A stretch of DNA of 64,000 nt from Psettodes erumei (taxonomy: Eukaryota; Chordata; Actinopteri; Pleuronectiformes; Psettodidae), in the NCBI GenBank assembly GCA_016785225.1, contig JAFBJZ010000847.1:2284501-2348500 (forward strand). The letters are read 5' to 3'. The translations under genes were made by a program, and so were the position numbers. The notes beneath the pieces were generated by a model. It had not been told where the DNA came from. It saw only the letters and a program-made list of their open reading frames with translations, and made no database searches. Shown here piece by piece: positions 37,103 to 48,702 of the stretch. Positions within the stretch are counted from its first letter, which is position 1, and each line of letters starts with the position of its first letter.

Positions 37103-40085
37103 CATTCTGTATATTAGTTTGATCAGATTCAGAAAGAGAGCGAGAAAACAGTTTCATCCTGACAGGAAGGAGAAATGTTTGGAATAACTCAGATTGTTCT
37201 ACGTTTTTACAGAGAACAGTTTACACCACAGTTCATCAGAACCTGTTTGTGTGGATGACATCAGCACAGTGAGTCATTATTCTGGAGAACATTTACCAGT
37301 GATTTTATCATCATTATTGTTAATTGAACTACTTCTTAAATAAAATCTGGGGCCACATGTAGGATGAATGTATGTACGATAACTGCCCCCCAGGACTCAA
37401 ACCAGGGACCTGCTGCTCAGGAGCTTAAGCCCATGTGGTACACATCCTAACAATGTGGCTATTAAACAAACAGACAGACCCACAGACATATCCTCCTTGG
37501 TGGTTGATATACAGGACACAGCTGCAGTGGAAGAAGCTCCACCTCTGACCTTTCAGAGCCCTCCCCTCCCTGGATTCATTGAACCTGACACCCAACCCAC
37601 AGCAGCAGGCTCTGTGGCGCAATGGATAGCGCATTGGACTTCTAGTCAACACTGAGGAGTGATTCAAAGGTTGTGGGTTCGAGTCCCACCAGAGTCGATC
37701 TTTTAAGGGCAGAAACCTTTAGAAGTACAAATTTTCTGTAAAACTCTTTGTTGGTGAAAAGTATTTGTTAGAGTTTTATAAAATGTTTTCCAATCATTAG
37801 ATAATCAGAGTAAAAACCAAATAAAACAGGCGAAAAACAAATCCTCGCATCAGGAGTAGAAACCAGGAGATATTTAATATTTCAAGAATTATTTTTAATA
37901 ATTTATGGATCATTTAAAGGGCCACTGATTCATTTTCATTGACTACTTTATTTAGTAAATAATTATTGTGACTTTAGCGAAAACAAAAAGATGACTCAAA
38001 GTAAACCGAGAAACCAATATCAAAGATAGAAAAAAAAAGCATTCTAGATGTCAGGACAAAAGCTTGAAATGTGGAGTTAAAGTCAGGAGGTAAGTGGAAG
38101 GTGAGTAAGTGGAATCATAACTGTTAATAACTGTAATACATCTTACCTGTGACTCCACTGCAGACAGACTCACACTCCTCCTGAGTCCCAAAGATGTTTG
38201 CGTTGCCATTACACCCACCGTAGGAGAAAGGGTAACAGGTCTGATTGGCCACATCGTAGTAAAACCGTGGGAAAGACGCCCGACACGGACCCACCTTCTT
38301 CTGCTGACGACAACGAACTGGGAGGAGATGGAGTCAAGAGAAATATCAATGTTCTGTTGGTCCTCAGCAGTAAAACCGAGTCTGACCCAGAGAGAGACTC
38401 ACTAACGTGTGAACCGCATGGTCTCTCTGCTGATCTACAGCCAGTTTGAAGCTGCTTTCAGCTCACCATCACACTGACGAGACTGACCCTGGAACAGTCT
38501 GACAGATTCACTGTGTCACGTCTGCTCATTCACTTTTAAATTTGTCCAGTATGATGTAATGTTGGTGCTGGTCCAATATCTTTAGAACCGGAAACTGGTT
38601 TGATTGGGTTTTAATGATGTGGCTGATGTTTGGACTAAACCCTTCAGGGAACAGTTTCTCTACTCAAACAGACACCAGTTTGCACGTGACATGAACCTCC
38701 ATCTTGGCTGATGTACCATATGTGGACCAGACCACCTGAATGTGTTCTGAGTAATCACTGTTAAGTTTTTCTCTTTATGTTTTCAGCTTGCATGTGTTCT
38801 CACGTGAACTGTATCCAGTTTTGACAGTGTTTCGGACAGAATACAACATTATACCACAGGTGTGTGTGTGTGTCTCCTATTCCCTCCCAGGTGTCATGTT
38901 TACAGCTCAAACCAGACGGACCAGCCCGACTTGAAACACTGAGCACTGAACTCAAGTGAATTGCAGGAGGAATTTATTTGGCAAAAACCAGAGCTAAAAA
39001 TATGCTTCCTTAACTTTTTATCAGGATTCAGAATTTCCTGCTCAGGTAGGTCCATGGTGACAAGGAAATGTAAGTTTTTGAGCAGTGACTCATTAACTGT
39101 TGTATCAACGCTCTGCTTAACTTTCTGCTTTAACATCAGAGTTTTTCCATTGGGGCAATGCTAAAAACAGAACATGGATGGGATTCCAAAGAGATTCATT
39201 AGATGCAACAGAAACAGGATGAAGAAAAAAAAAACAACTGATATTAAAATAGTTGCAAATTAATTTTAAGTTGTAGCTCATCTCTAACTCAATAAACAGA
39301 TGCCCGGAATAAATGTACCACCTACACACATACACACACCAACATCATCCTCATCAACACTCTGCTATGTCTCAGCTTTGATTTTTGAAACTGTGGAGAA
39401 TGAGGGATCAGTGATCAATGCTTGTGATACGTTTAAGTTCCCTTCTGCAGTGTGAGGAAACTGAATCAAAGACCAAATTAATCAAATATTTATCTTTGAT
39501 CGACACTGAAATGCTTATTTAGACTTCCTCAAAATGATGAAAGGCAACAATCTGAACATGTGCGATGGTGCTAATCAACTCTACTGATCAATAATCAATG
39601 ATCAAACTTGACATGACCTGACATACAGGCTGGAGAATTAACACAACAGCAGGAATAGGAAGTGCCCGGGCCTTACTGTTGCTGGACACGTTGATCCTCG
39701 GTTCGTGGTGGTCCAGCAGAGGAACGAAGTGCGTGGGCTTCACGCCGTCGGCCTCCTCCTTCACTTTCTTGCGGTAAACCTTGAACTCTGAGCTGGGCTG
39801 GAGGACGCACGCGTCCGGTCCCCCGCTCTTACAACTCACCAGAGAGCATTGCGGGTTTACGTTCGCCGCCGCGTAAGCCATCAGGGCCAGGTCACAGCGC
39901 GGCTCGGCGCAGCACGCCGCCCAGCAGCTCTCTGGGGTCGACGCCTCCGCCAGCTTTCTCAGGTGGACGCCCCCGGACAGACCTTGATTTGGATCGATGG
40001 ACTCCTGCTCACAGCCCAGAGCCAGGCCGAACCAGGCCAGGAAACACAGCGCCAGTAGACTGAGTCTAAACCGGTGTTTGTTCAT
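33950..40085 (-). CDS. spint2: Membrane Kunitz protease inhibitor, HAI-2-like (MANSC plus three Kunitz)
   Basis: Type I membrane inhibitor of trypsin-like serine proteases such as HGF activator and matriptase. Eleven coding exons join in phase to 466 aa: 39677-40085, 38147-38317, 36437-36520, 36076-36150, 35667-35690, 35347-35508, 35142-35204, 34732-34899, 34586-34630, 34268-34376, 33950-34040. Signal peptide about 1-24. A MANSC-type Cys region spans about 25-115 (SCWAACCAEPRCDLALM). Kunitz domains lie at 139-189, 257-307 and 332-382, each with six cysteines, a YGGC motif and Arg at P1 (GPCRASF, GLCRASF, GPCRAAF). Linkers are acidic and Ser/Thr-rich. The transmembrane helix is about 402-424, and the tail ends PKPSEV. 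No LDL-receptor class A module, unlike HAI-1. The head-to-head neighbour ppp1r14a is as in human and supports spint2. Mammalian SPINT2 has only two Kunitz domains and no MANSC, so orthology is probable, not certain. Confidence 0.85.
37062..37100. repeat. (AC)n microsatellite in a spint2 intron
   Basis: A CA array of about 19 units lies between the first and second Kunitz-coding parts of spint2. It generates spurious Val/Cys-rich open frames on the opposite strand. Confidence 0.95.
37608..37697 (+). tRNA. tRNA-Arg (anticodon TCT) with a 17-nt intron
   Basis: Acceptor stem GGCTCTG pairs with CAGAGTC (one G-T), with discriminator G at 37697. The A box TGGCGCAATGG and B box GGTTCGAGTCC are both present. 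The D stem is GCGC/GCGC, the anticodon stem TTGGA/TTCAA and the T stem GTGGG/CCCAC. The anticodon TCT is at 37641-37643. A 17-base intron (37645-37661) sits one base 3' of the anticodon, the canonical position, as is usual for vertebrate tRNA-Arg-TCT. A T-run (TTTT) five bases past the 3' end can stop RNA polymerase III. The gene is antisense inside the spint2 intron between coding exons 2 and 3. Confidence 0.95.
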
Positions 40086-41266
40086 CTTTGTCCTCTGATC
40101 GGGATCTGCGACTAAATCTGGATTTAAACTAAGAGTTGAACTTCGTTGTTTTCAAGTTTTGGGGTTTAACCGTGTCCGCTCCGCAGCAACAACGAACCAC
40201 TTCCGCGTTTGGTGGCTTTTTGTTGTCGCAGATGAAATTACCTGAGCGACAGGTGAGGTCACTGTAGGCACGCCCACTTTCTGCGTCACGACTGCGGACT
40301 CCTCCCCCAGAGAAACGAAACGCTGTGCTTCGTGACCAGAACAGAGATCAGTGTGTGCATCTGTGTGTGTCTGTGCATGTGCATGTGGTGTGTGGCTCAT
40401 GAGCTCCTTCATCTTGTTTTAGCTCCGTATAGTCCTGTAGTCCAGATCAGACTTCTAGTCCAGCTCTTAGTCCGAAAGGATTCAGGGATTCTGGGTTCAT
40501 TATTTCTGTGGCGCATTAGTCACTGAGCCTCTGTCCTGAGCAGAAAGCTTCTCAGTGATCTCACTTCATTTCATCACAGATGAGTCAGTCGAGTCACCAA
40601 GATGATGATGGCATGGTGCCAGAGCAAGTCTATTCTACAGAGTTTCTCTGGCTGGTTTTATCAGTCAGGTGCTGTGATAACCCCCGTGGATGATCAGACA
40701 TGATGACATCTCTGTTACGTCATGATTGAGCAGACCACACGGTGACCTCATCACAGTTTAAATACGGACCCACCTGACGTTCATCTTTTTACCACCAGAT
40801 GTCGCAGCTGCCCGAGCTCCAGGAACACTAGGACCCCGCGGAGTCCTTCTATGCTGCATTCCATGTCTGCTCGTAAAAAAAATCATCACATAAAAAGTTT
40901 GCTGCTGCTTTGAACCATTTTTGTTTTTAATTTAATTTGTTTCCTAGTGTTATTAAGTTGACTTATTGATGTGACACTATAAACTATTCAACTATTTTCC
41001 ATATCCTTTATTGTGGTGTTGTGCCAGTTCCATGTTCAGAAAGAATCAGACCGACTGTGTCACTTTCACATAGTTGTTATCTCCGATTCACAGTCTCCTT
41101 CTGGAGATGATACATCCCGACAGCACTTGAACACATCAGCAGTCCGCCTCTGTTTCTGTCTGTTTCAGCCTGCACGCGCCACACCGACGGTCCACCGGTT
41201 CCTTAACAGGACTCTAATTTCTGTTAGGTCCCTTTTCACACTGTCTTCCACCGTCTTTCATTAGAA

Positions 41267-41325
<59 letters not shown>

Positions 41326-41495
41326 CATTACGTTTTCTTTCCAGAAATTTTCGTCTTTACTCAAAAACAGTGAATATCCCATGAACCAGACTCCTGCATA
41401 TTTTTATTACATTATATTGGGATTTTTCTCTGTGTCGGACTTCAACGGTGATTCCTGACGCGTACTGTCCGGGTCCGGGTCTTTTTTTGGTCCAG
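40086..41495. other. Divergent intergenic region between spint2 and ppp1r14a
   Basis: About 1.4 kb separates the two start codons, which face away from each other, so both promoters should lie here. CpG density rises at both ends. A perfect ATT array lies at 41267-41325. No open frame is convincing. Confidence 0.55.
41267..41325. repeat. (ATT)n microsatellite, about 19 units
   Basis: An uninterrupted ATT trinucleotide array about 170 bases upstream of the ppp1r14a start codon. Confidence 0.97.
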
Positions 41496-42227
41496 ATGGC
41501 GGCGAACCGGGTGGGGCGGCGGGTGAATAAGGTATGCAGCAATCAATCACCGATTCGTGCCGGCGGCGGGCGGGATCCAGGTCAGAACATGCAACGACGA
41601 CAGGCCCGGGTCACCGTTAAATACAACCGCAAAGAGCTACAGAGGAGGCTGGACGTGGAGAAGTGGATCGACTGTGGACTGGACGAGCTCTACAGGGGCC
41701 GGGTGAGTACTGTAGTACTACTCACAATAGTACATGTACTACTGCAAAGAGTAGGCTACTAGAGTATTATAGGTTTTGGAAGCTGTAGGATAATAGTATG
41801 TATTGTAGTAATACTGCAAACAAGTAAGTACAGGTAGTACAAGTACTCCACTGCTGCTGCTGTTGGTGGTACTGCAGTACTGCTGATTCAAGGCTACAAT
41901 AAACTACTACTGGGCCTACTTGTTCTTTATGCAAAACTACTTATGTTTGTAACTGATCCAAGAACAGAGTTCTCTTTAGTAGTGTGACTCATTAACAATT
42001 AAATCAACATACGAGCTGCAGCAGGGGTCCTGCAGGATTCAGATCAGGGACTTGCAGCATCAGGATGGATCATTATTATTAGTATTAGTATTAATATTAT
42101 TGGGTGTTGGGGTTGGAATGAAGAGCTATGTTTATAAGAGGAAAATTAGTGTATGATTTTACTGGGAGGTTTACTGGTCTGATGCGATTCCTGCCAGTAT
42201 CTTTAGTGTAGTTTGTCAATAGTTAAG

Positions 42228-42270
<43 letters not shown>

Positions 42271-43170
42271 AATAACGAGGAGATGATGGTTCAGTAGAAA
42301 CATTTAAAGGAGGAGCAGAAGAAGAGTATAAAGACGTAACAAGAGCTGACAGCACTAACACAACGCTGCAGGGGAAAGTGTGTGTGTCTGAGTGAGTGTG
42401 CCTTTGTTACTCTGTGTCTGTGTGTGTGCGTGTGCATTAGTTTGTGGTAGACTGGAGGCCTATCTTGTTTAAACACCATTTAAACTTGTTTCAGACCAGT
42501 GAGTTGAAAACAAATGACTGACTGCGTGTGACTTAGTTTCCAGATAAGTTACATGTAAAATGCTGATCCTGGTTTTGAGAAACCTGAATCTAAACAACGA
42601 AACACTGTTTAGTTTGGTGCCACTTTTACCAAGTGTGTTTAGTCTTTACAACAATCTGTGAAATGTATAAACCTTATCCAGATGATGAACCCCTGGATAT
42701 CCTGACTGTGGGTTGCTGTGGTAACCTGTGAAAGCCATCCTGTCTGGCAGCGGTGAAGCAGACAGACGTGGGGCTAATTTCTGTGCAACTACAGGAGGAC
42801 AAATGAAGTGTGTGTCCATTTCTATGTTTGTCATGTTCTGCGTCTACAAACACATGGATACTGCCATTGAACACGCGAGGTCACTGCTGTAACTCTGGTT
42901 CTCTGCTGCTTAGACCGGAAAACTGAGGAGGGCACACACATTTCATCCCCCCATCAGTCTGTCTGCATCCATCATTCATTCATTCATACATCCGTCTATC
43001 TAGTACTGAAGTGTCTTTAAACCTCGCTGAGTGGGCTTGATTTAACAGCCTGAACCTCCAGGGAGGGTGGAGTTATTGATGTCTCAGAGACACTAAAAGC
43101 TGCATTAGAGGGAGTTTTAGATTAATGAAGGGGGAGGGATTGGTTTGTCTTTGTGTTTGGAGTCACACAC

Positions 43171-43206
<36 letters not shown>

Positions 43207-43300
43207 TTTATGTATATGTCTGATTTGAGGGAGCAGAGAGGGAAAATAATGAAAGTGACAATGTCAATCATATATAATGACCATGTGTGTGAAGGTCTGG

Positions 43301-43334
<34 letters not shown>

Positions 43335-45454
43335 GTGGTGATAAATAGATAATAAGACCTGTCCCTTTTGTTCATTTCCTGTCTCAGACCCCATCTGGAC
43401 ACACACACCGCCCACCCACCCACCCCCCACACACATTATCATTGATCATTACATGTATGTAAGACTGCTCCCAGTCTTTGTGCAAAGCTAGGCTAACACT
43501 TCCCCCATTTCCTCAGGAAAATCAGGAGGAGACAAGTGGGATTTATAAAACTTTGGATTTTTCCTTTTTTCTTTAGTAGATCATTATTAGCATGGATTTT
43601 GAGCTCTTTCTAACAACTGTTAGAGTTACTGATTATACTGATCATTGTGTGTGTGTGTGTGTGTGTGTACTGAATGTGGGTGGGGGGTTGTGGGGTAATT
43701 TAAATGTCACCAGATGACACAAACATGTCATGTGGTCAATGGTTTTATTTTAGTTTGGCTCAAACCATCCAGTGTTTTTATTTCACAGTGTCACTGACAC
43801 TTATCTCAAATGGTCAAAGTTTGTGCTGAACTGGTCCTTTAGTTTCTCTGTGTGTCACACACACACACACAATAACACTGGTCACTGGTGTATAACTGGT
43901 GTAAACTGACTGGATGATGACTATATATGGGCAACAGCTGGGACCTGAATAATGAAGTAATGAAGGCACATAAATGGAAATATATCTTGTGGGTGTTTGT
44001 GTGTGCTGTTCTTGCCTCCTCCGCTCACTGTTATTGTTTAAAAAGTTTTTATTTGTCAGTCTGTCAAACAGTTGTGCCTCCGGCCACTTAAAGGTTTATG
44101 TTCCTTAAAAAGTATTAGCATATTACTATCAGTATTTGTACCGGTAATTATATTATTATTGTTATTATTATTATAGCATTACTATCACTGCTTTCCTGCC
44201 AACAGTTTTCCCCTGTAGCTGAACAGACTGAACGATTAATGGATGAGGGCAATAATATGCCACAGCACTGCCCTCTACAGGCTGCAGTGTGTATTTAAAA
44301 AAGATCCCTCAAGAAGAACCTGTAGCTGGTCCTGGTGACTTTGCAGCAGCAGAAACTTTATAAAAATGATGTATGGATGAAAACTTTACTGTTGTTCAGG
44401 AGGAGGAGATGCCAGAGGAGGTGAACATCGATGAACTGCTGGACCTGAAGACAGACGAGGAGAGGACACACAGACTGCAGGTAAGTCTGAACTAACAGCA
44501 GGTCAACTTGTATGTTATCCTCACTGTGTCTCATGTGTTCTGCTGTCTGTGTTTACAGGACATCCTTCACTCCTGTGACAGCAGCACAGCGGTAAGATCA
44601 TCTCTCCTGTATTATCATGCAGGTGTGCAGTACACCATCCTGCTGCATTACAGCTTACTGCCATGCCCCAAACATGGATGACTCCGCTGATGAAAGTAGT
44701 CCCCAGTAAAGTCACTATTCCGTCCTCTTTGTTCAATAGAAAAGAAACTAGTGAGTAGCTGTTTTAGAAATGAAACTAAATGAGATATGTGTTTTGAAAT
44801 ATTTCTGTTTGGAGCAGAGAGCCACAGAAACTTTTTTGGTTAGAGACAAAATTTTCAGCTGCTGTTTCTGTCAGTGTTTATATTAATCACAGAACTGAGG
44901 TATGTAAACACCTCATTCTGTTTACTGTCTCTGCTCCTCACTTTGCTCTTCTCTTTATTCAGATCTGACCTGAGATCTGTCTCTGGATCATAGTCTTCTC
45001 CATACACATCCATAGTTACATACTAACCCTAACCCAAACGAACTGACAGACCGTGAGCATTCATGCCCCTGTGGGTAAACAGCTTTATCTTAGAGATTAG
45101 CTGCTCTGTAGCACCCACCCCCACTGATCAAACATTGATTTACTTTGACTTATTTGTGAGGGCCATTGTTTTCAGCTGTTGACGAGTTCCCTCAAACTAG
45201 TTAGACTAGTTTGTTTATTAAAAAGAACATGCTGATAAGTGTTTCGTAATGGTGTAATGACCTAAGCACCCTGCAGGGGTCACTAACATGTTGAACCGAT
45301 GAATTCTACCTGTCAGGTCTTCATCAGTGAGCTGGTTTTCAAACTTCAGGGCTTGCAGAAGCAGGAAGACCTGCACAACGACGGCATCGACCTCCCTCAG
45401 CTCCACGTGTACCCCACCCGCTCCGGATCAGCTGACAGGGAAGTGCTGCACTGA
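41496..45454 (+). CDS. ppp1r14a: Protein phosphatase 1 regulatory inhibitor subunit 14A (CPI-17)
   Basis: CPI-17, once phosphorylated by PKC or ROCK, inhibits myosin phosphatase and sensitises smooth muscle to calcium. Four coding exons join in phase 0: 41496-41702, 44400-44480, 44559-44591 and 45317-45454, giving 152 aa (human 147). The N-terminus MAANRVGRRV leads to the PHIN core: RRQARVTVKYNRKELQRRLD, with the phosphorylated threonine at residue 40 (human T38), then EKWIDCGLDELYRG, NIDELLDLKTDEER and FKLQGLQKQ. The LDVEKWID and INIDELL words fit 14A better than 14B or 14C. The tail is divergent, as is usual. AGATGGCGGC surrounds the start codon, matching a YY1-type element, so transcription may start very near it. 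A candidate AATAAA lies at 45975-45980. The first intron of 2.7 kb holds GT arrays and a dispersed repeat. Confidence 0.92.
42230..42267. repeat. (TG)n microsatellite in ppp1r14a intron 1
   Basis: A pure TG array of about 19 units. Further AC/GT arrays in the same intron lie near 43163-43202, 43303-43330 and 43645-43669. Confidence 0.95.
43462..43520. repeat. Inverted fragment of the dispersed TTAGCTTAGC element
   Basis: CTCCCAGTCTTTGTGCAAAGCTAGGCTAAC is split here across a 30-base span. Reverse-complemented, it matches the GTTAGCC/AAAGACTGGAAGCAG landmarks seen at 17.2 kb. Confidence 0.45.
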
Positions 45455-45974
45455 GATAGCAAGCGTACCCAGTGCGATCCTGAACTCAAATCCTGTCACA
45501 CACTACTTACAGATGGACCAGGAGGAGCTGCAAATCAAACAAACCTAAACTTTCCCAAGTTTGTCCAACATACCCAGTATCACTTCCATCCATTCAGTCA
45601 GCATGACTTGTAACTTAAAACAAGCATACCCACTGTGTGAATCTACTGTAACAAACACAAAGAAGCATTATAATACATCAGATGTTTGATTCAGTGAATC
45701 AGTCTGACCATCACATGTTTTCAGATCTGAGCTGACGGGATGTATTGATCAAGTCTGATCAGGGAGTTATGTTGATTTGGTCACAAATCTTCACTGGATT
45801 TTCATCTTATTTTCATTCAGTCATCAGTGTTGGTCGACCTGAGACTCCCATTCTCCTCCTCTCACTCCTGGTTCTTGCACCAAAACCATCCTTCAGAAAT
45901 GAGCAAAAAAACTGAGATAGCGCTGCAACTTTGTTGGTTTTTTAATTTAGAAAACATTATTGTACAAATACATG

Positions 45975-45980
45975 AATAAA
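45975..45980 (+). terminator. ppp1r14a: Candidate polyadenylation signal of ppp1r14a
   Basis: AATAAA (followed by an overlapping AATAAA) about 520 bases after the stop codon. It is about 300 bases short of the convergent tm4sf19 stop codon. Use is inferred. Confidence 0.5.
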
Positions 45981-46283
45981 TAAAAAGTGCAAAGAAATAA
46001 CGGAATGTGAAGTGAGGTTTTCCATTAACACTGTTACTGTGGAGGACTTATTGATCATTCTGACCCACCACCAATGCTGATACACTGATCAACAACAACA
46101 CCAAAACAGGTAACTGTTTTAATGTTGTGACTGAACGACATATCTGTGAATTAAAAAATAAAAGTCTTACCAGGTGGAGCCTAATCAATAAGTCTGATTG
46201 AAAAGTTCTGAACCCACCAAAATAAAAGATGACATAATGAAGGTTTGCTGTCACAGCTGATTCAGGAACCATGGTGGACCATC

Positions 46284-47492
46284 TTAAACTGAAACAGGAC
46301 TGACCTGTAAACACACACACACACACACACAATGAATAAATAAATAACAATGAAGCAGTTGTCAGTTGCTTAAAAATAAAAACAGTAAATGAAAACTCTT
46401 TAACTAAAATAAATATGGAACCTGGTGGAGACTGATCGTTCACCTCAAAATGTGAAACAAACACAAGAACACACACCATGAGGACTGTTACTGCCATCAC
46501 AGATTCTCTGGTCCTGAACTCTAATCTGAATCCTGATCTGAACAAACTCTATTCTGAAACATTTAAAAAACACTTTCCAGGTGGAGAACTGACTCTGCTC
46601 CTCACAGAGACAGAAGTAATCCAGATCACAGACCTTGTTGTGGCAGAAGCCTTGACCCAGGATCAGGCCGAGCAGCGAGTTGAGGATGTTGGCTGTGCAG
46701 AGGATGGTCTGCAGCCCGCTGGCCCCGCCCATCACGCTGAACAGAACCACATTCCACTGAACCACAGAACGAGGCTGCAGACACACCCCGGACCACAGAG
46801 TCCTGTTGTACAGGTACCCTGAATGACTGAGGGACAGACAGAGACCGCAAGTGAGATGACAGACAGGAAGTCAAAACATCTGGACAACTTTATTCATCTG
46901 TACGTCTCACCGGTCGGGGACGGGTTGCAGTGGAACCCCCCAGGTCGGACCGGTGGTGGTGTTGTAGAGACAGAGGGGACCCTGAGAGAGACCGGTGGCA
47001 CTGACCAGACAACAGCTGCCAGCGGCCAGCAGACACACACAGGAGTACAGCGTCTGACACAACATCTGGATTCAGAGAGAAACATCTGTAATGCCTGGCA
47101 CATAATCTGGAATATCTGCATCCATTTGGACACCTGACACAACTTCTGGATATACAGCAGAAATAAACTAAATAATTTCCAATGAAATTCATCACATTTT
47201 CCGAAAAATGGTGACTTAAGTGAATACTGTTTCACCCCATCCACCGCTGGCTGCAGTTTAATAAAAGAATCACATTTTCCATCTTCGCGACTGTAAAGTG
47301 GAGTCGTGACTCAACTCACCTGACTCCTGAAAGCAAAGCAGCCTCTGGTTCTGCTGCTCTGAATAAACGCCCGAGCGCCGAGCAAAACCTGAAATCAGAC
47401 ACAGAGTCATTAAACCTCGGTTTGAGTTTGAAATTAACAATAACAGAGTTTGAAAGATATATGAGGAAACATGAATCACACACACATCGCAT

Positions 47493-47541
<49 letters not shown>

Positions 47542-47722
47542 GTACCAAGAAGCCTGATCCCCACAGGCCTGTGGCCCAGATGGCCTCTCTGGTTACGTGA
47601 CCCTCTAACAAGAAGTGGATCTTAAGCTCGGGGAGCAGGAGCAGGATGTTGGACAGCATGCAGACAATCGCCATGGGAACCAGAGACACCCCAACACACT
47701 GGAGACACCTTGACACACACAT
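46284..47722 (-). CDS. tm4sf19: Transmembrane 4 L6 family member 19
   Basis: Four-pass membrane protein of the L6 family (not true tetraspanins); the molecular role is poorly defined, with links to osteoclasts and macrophages for the human gene. Five coding exons join in phase: 47546-47722, 47320-47388, 46911-47065, 46634-46826 and 46284-46304, giving 204 aa. It starts MCVSRCLQCVGVSLVP, where the MC...RC...C start is the family pattern. Helices lie near residues 10-30, 50-70, 85-107 and 160-185. The large outer loop has N-glycosylation motifs NTT and NRT and the YLYNRTLWSGVC block. TGLWGSGF, LYNRTLW and INSLLGL-like words resemble human TM4SF19, and rnf168 next door matches human 3q29. TM4SF5 is the next best match. 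The exon 4 donor is GTCTGT, and the last exon is only 21 nt. Confidence 0.85.
47494..47540. repeat. (AC)n microsatellite abutting the tm4sf19 exon 1 donor
   Basis: On the transcribed strand the intron begins GTACTT and then turns directly into about 23 GT units, so the array starts six bases inside the intron. Confidence 0.95.
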
Positions 47723-48633
47723 CTGTCAGCCACCAAAGGGATAAACAGGTTAATATGTCCTTCTGTGTTCAGGGAAGGGTTAAGAGTCATTCAGGTTTCA
47801 CTCTCCTCTACTGCAACTTCAGAAATCTTTATACAGTCATCGGTGATGACGATCAATTACTTCTGAGACAGGAACCATCCAATCATCTTATAAAGTGGTT
47901 TGAGTTAATTGGATCAAACAGTGTCTACACTGCGTATATTAAATCAAAATAATTGCCGGAGTTCTTCAGGGTTCTCTTGTTGGTCCTTTACATTTTAATT
48001 TGCATGTTTGTGTGCAACATCCATTCTATTTAAGGCATAAGGAAAAATTTCATTGTATCATGAATTTTAAAAGGACTCTTTAAATTTTAGTTTGTTAAAC
48101 TGTGAAGATAAACCAGTAAAAAAAAACCCTCAGTTCATTACAATCCATTCACAATCTCTGTCCCGAAGTTTCTTCCTCCATAACCCACTAACCCTAACCC
48201 TCACCATGTACTCCATATTTCTCCCTGGTCACTCACCACTTATTTGGCTCTTGACTTGAATATGAAATGATGAAATATGGAAAATCTGACAGATTTGACA
48301 CACTGACAACAGACTATTATTAAATCAATAGATTGTAACGGATTAATTTTATTTTCAATTAAACATTACCTAGTTATTTTTGTTCCACTAATGGCATTGA
48401 AACTTTACTCCGATCAAATAATATTTACCACTTTTGACAGTGACAGAAGAGATCTCGTTAATTTTATATCAATATATTTCTTCCTGTCATATTATTCCTC
48501 TTTTATCCCGACAGTCTCATGTGATGCTCGCTGCAGCATCCCGGTATTTCTGATAACACTTTTTAATTGCCTGTGAGTGAATCAATGTCACATGCGGCAC
48601 GATGAGCAGAAATGAAAACACAAGGTCACTCAC

Positions 48634-48702
48634 CATGAAGAGCTGCTGCCGAACAGACCGATGATCCAGTTTAGTGTGAGGAACAAACTCAAGACATTTA
48701 TA
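48634..48702 (-). promoter_or_regulatory. tm4sf19: tm4sf19 TATA box and first exon
   Basis: A minus-strand TATAAATG (48697-48702) lies about 65 bases upstream of a strong donor (CATG before GTGAGTG, at 48634). The exon that follows in the mRNA begins exactly at its own ATG (acceptor GCTGACAG at 47723). The join would read ATG ATG TGT, so translation may begin at the last codon of this exon. The first exon would then be about 35 bases. TATA and splice sites are seen; the start is inferred. Confidence 0.5.

Noticed and set aside
33950..40085. Calling the Kunitz gene spint1
   Set aside because: The MANSC domain suggests it, but no LDLa module is present and the head-to-head ppp1r14a neighbour matches human SPINT2.
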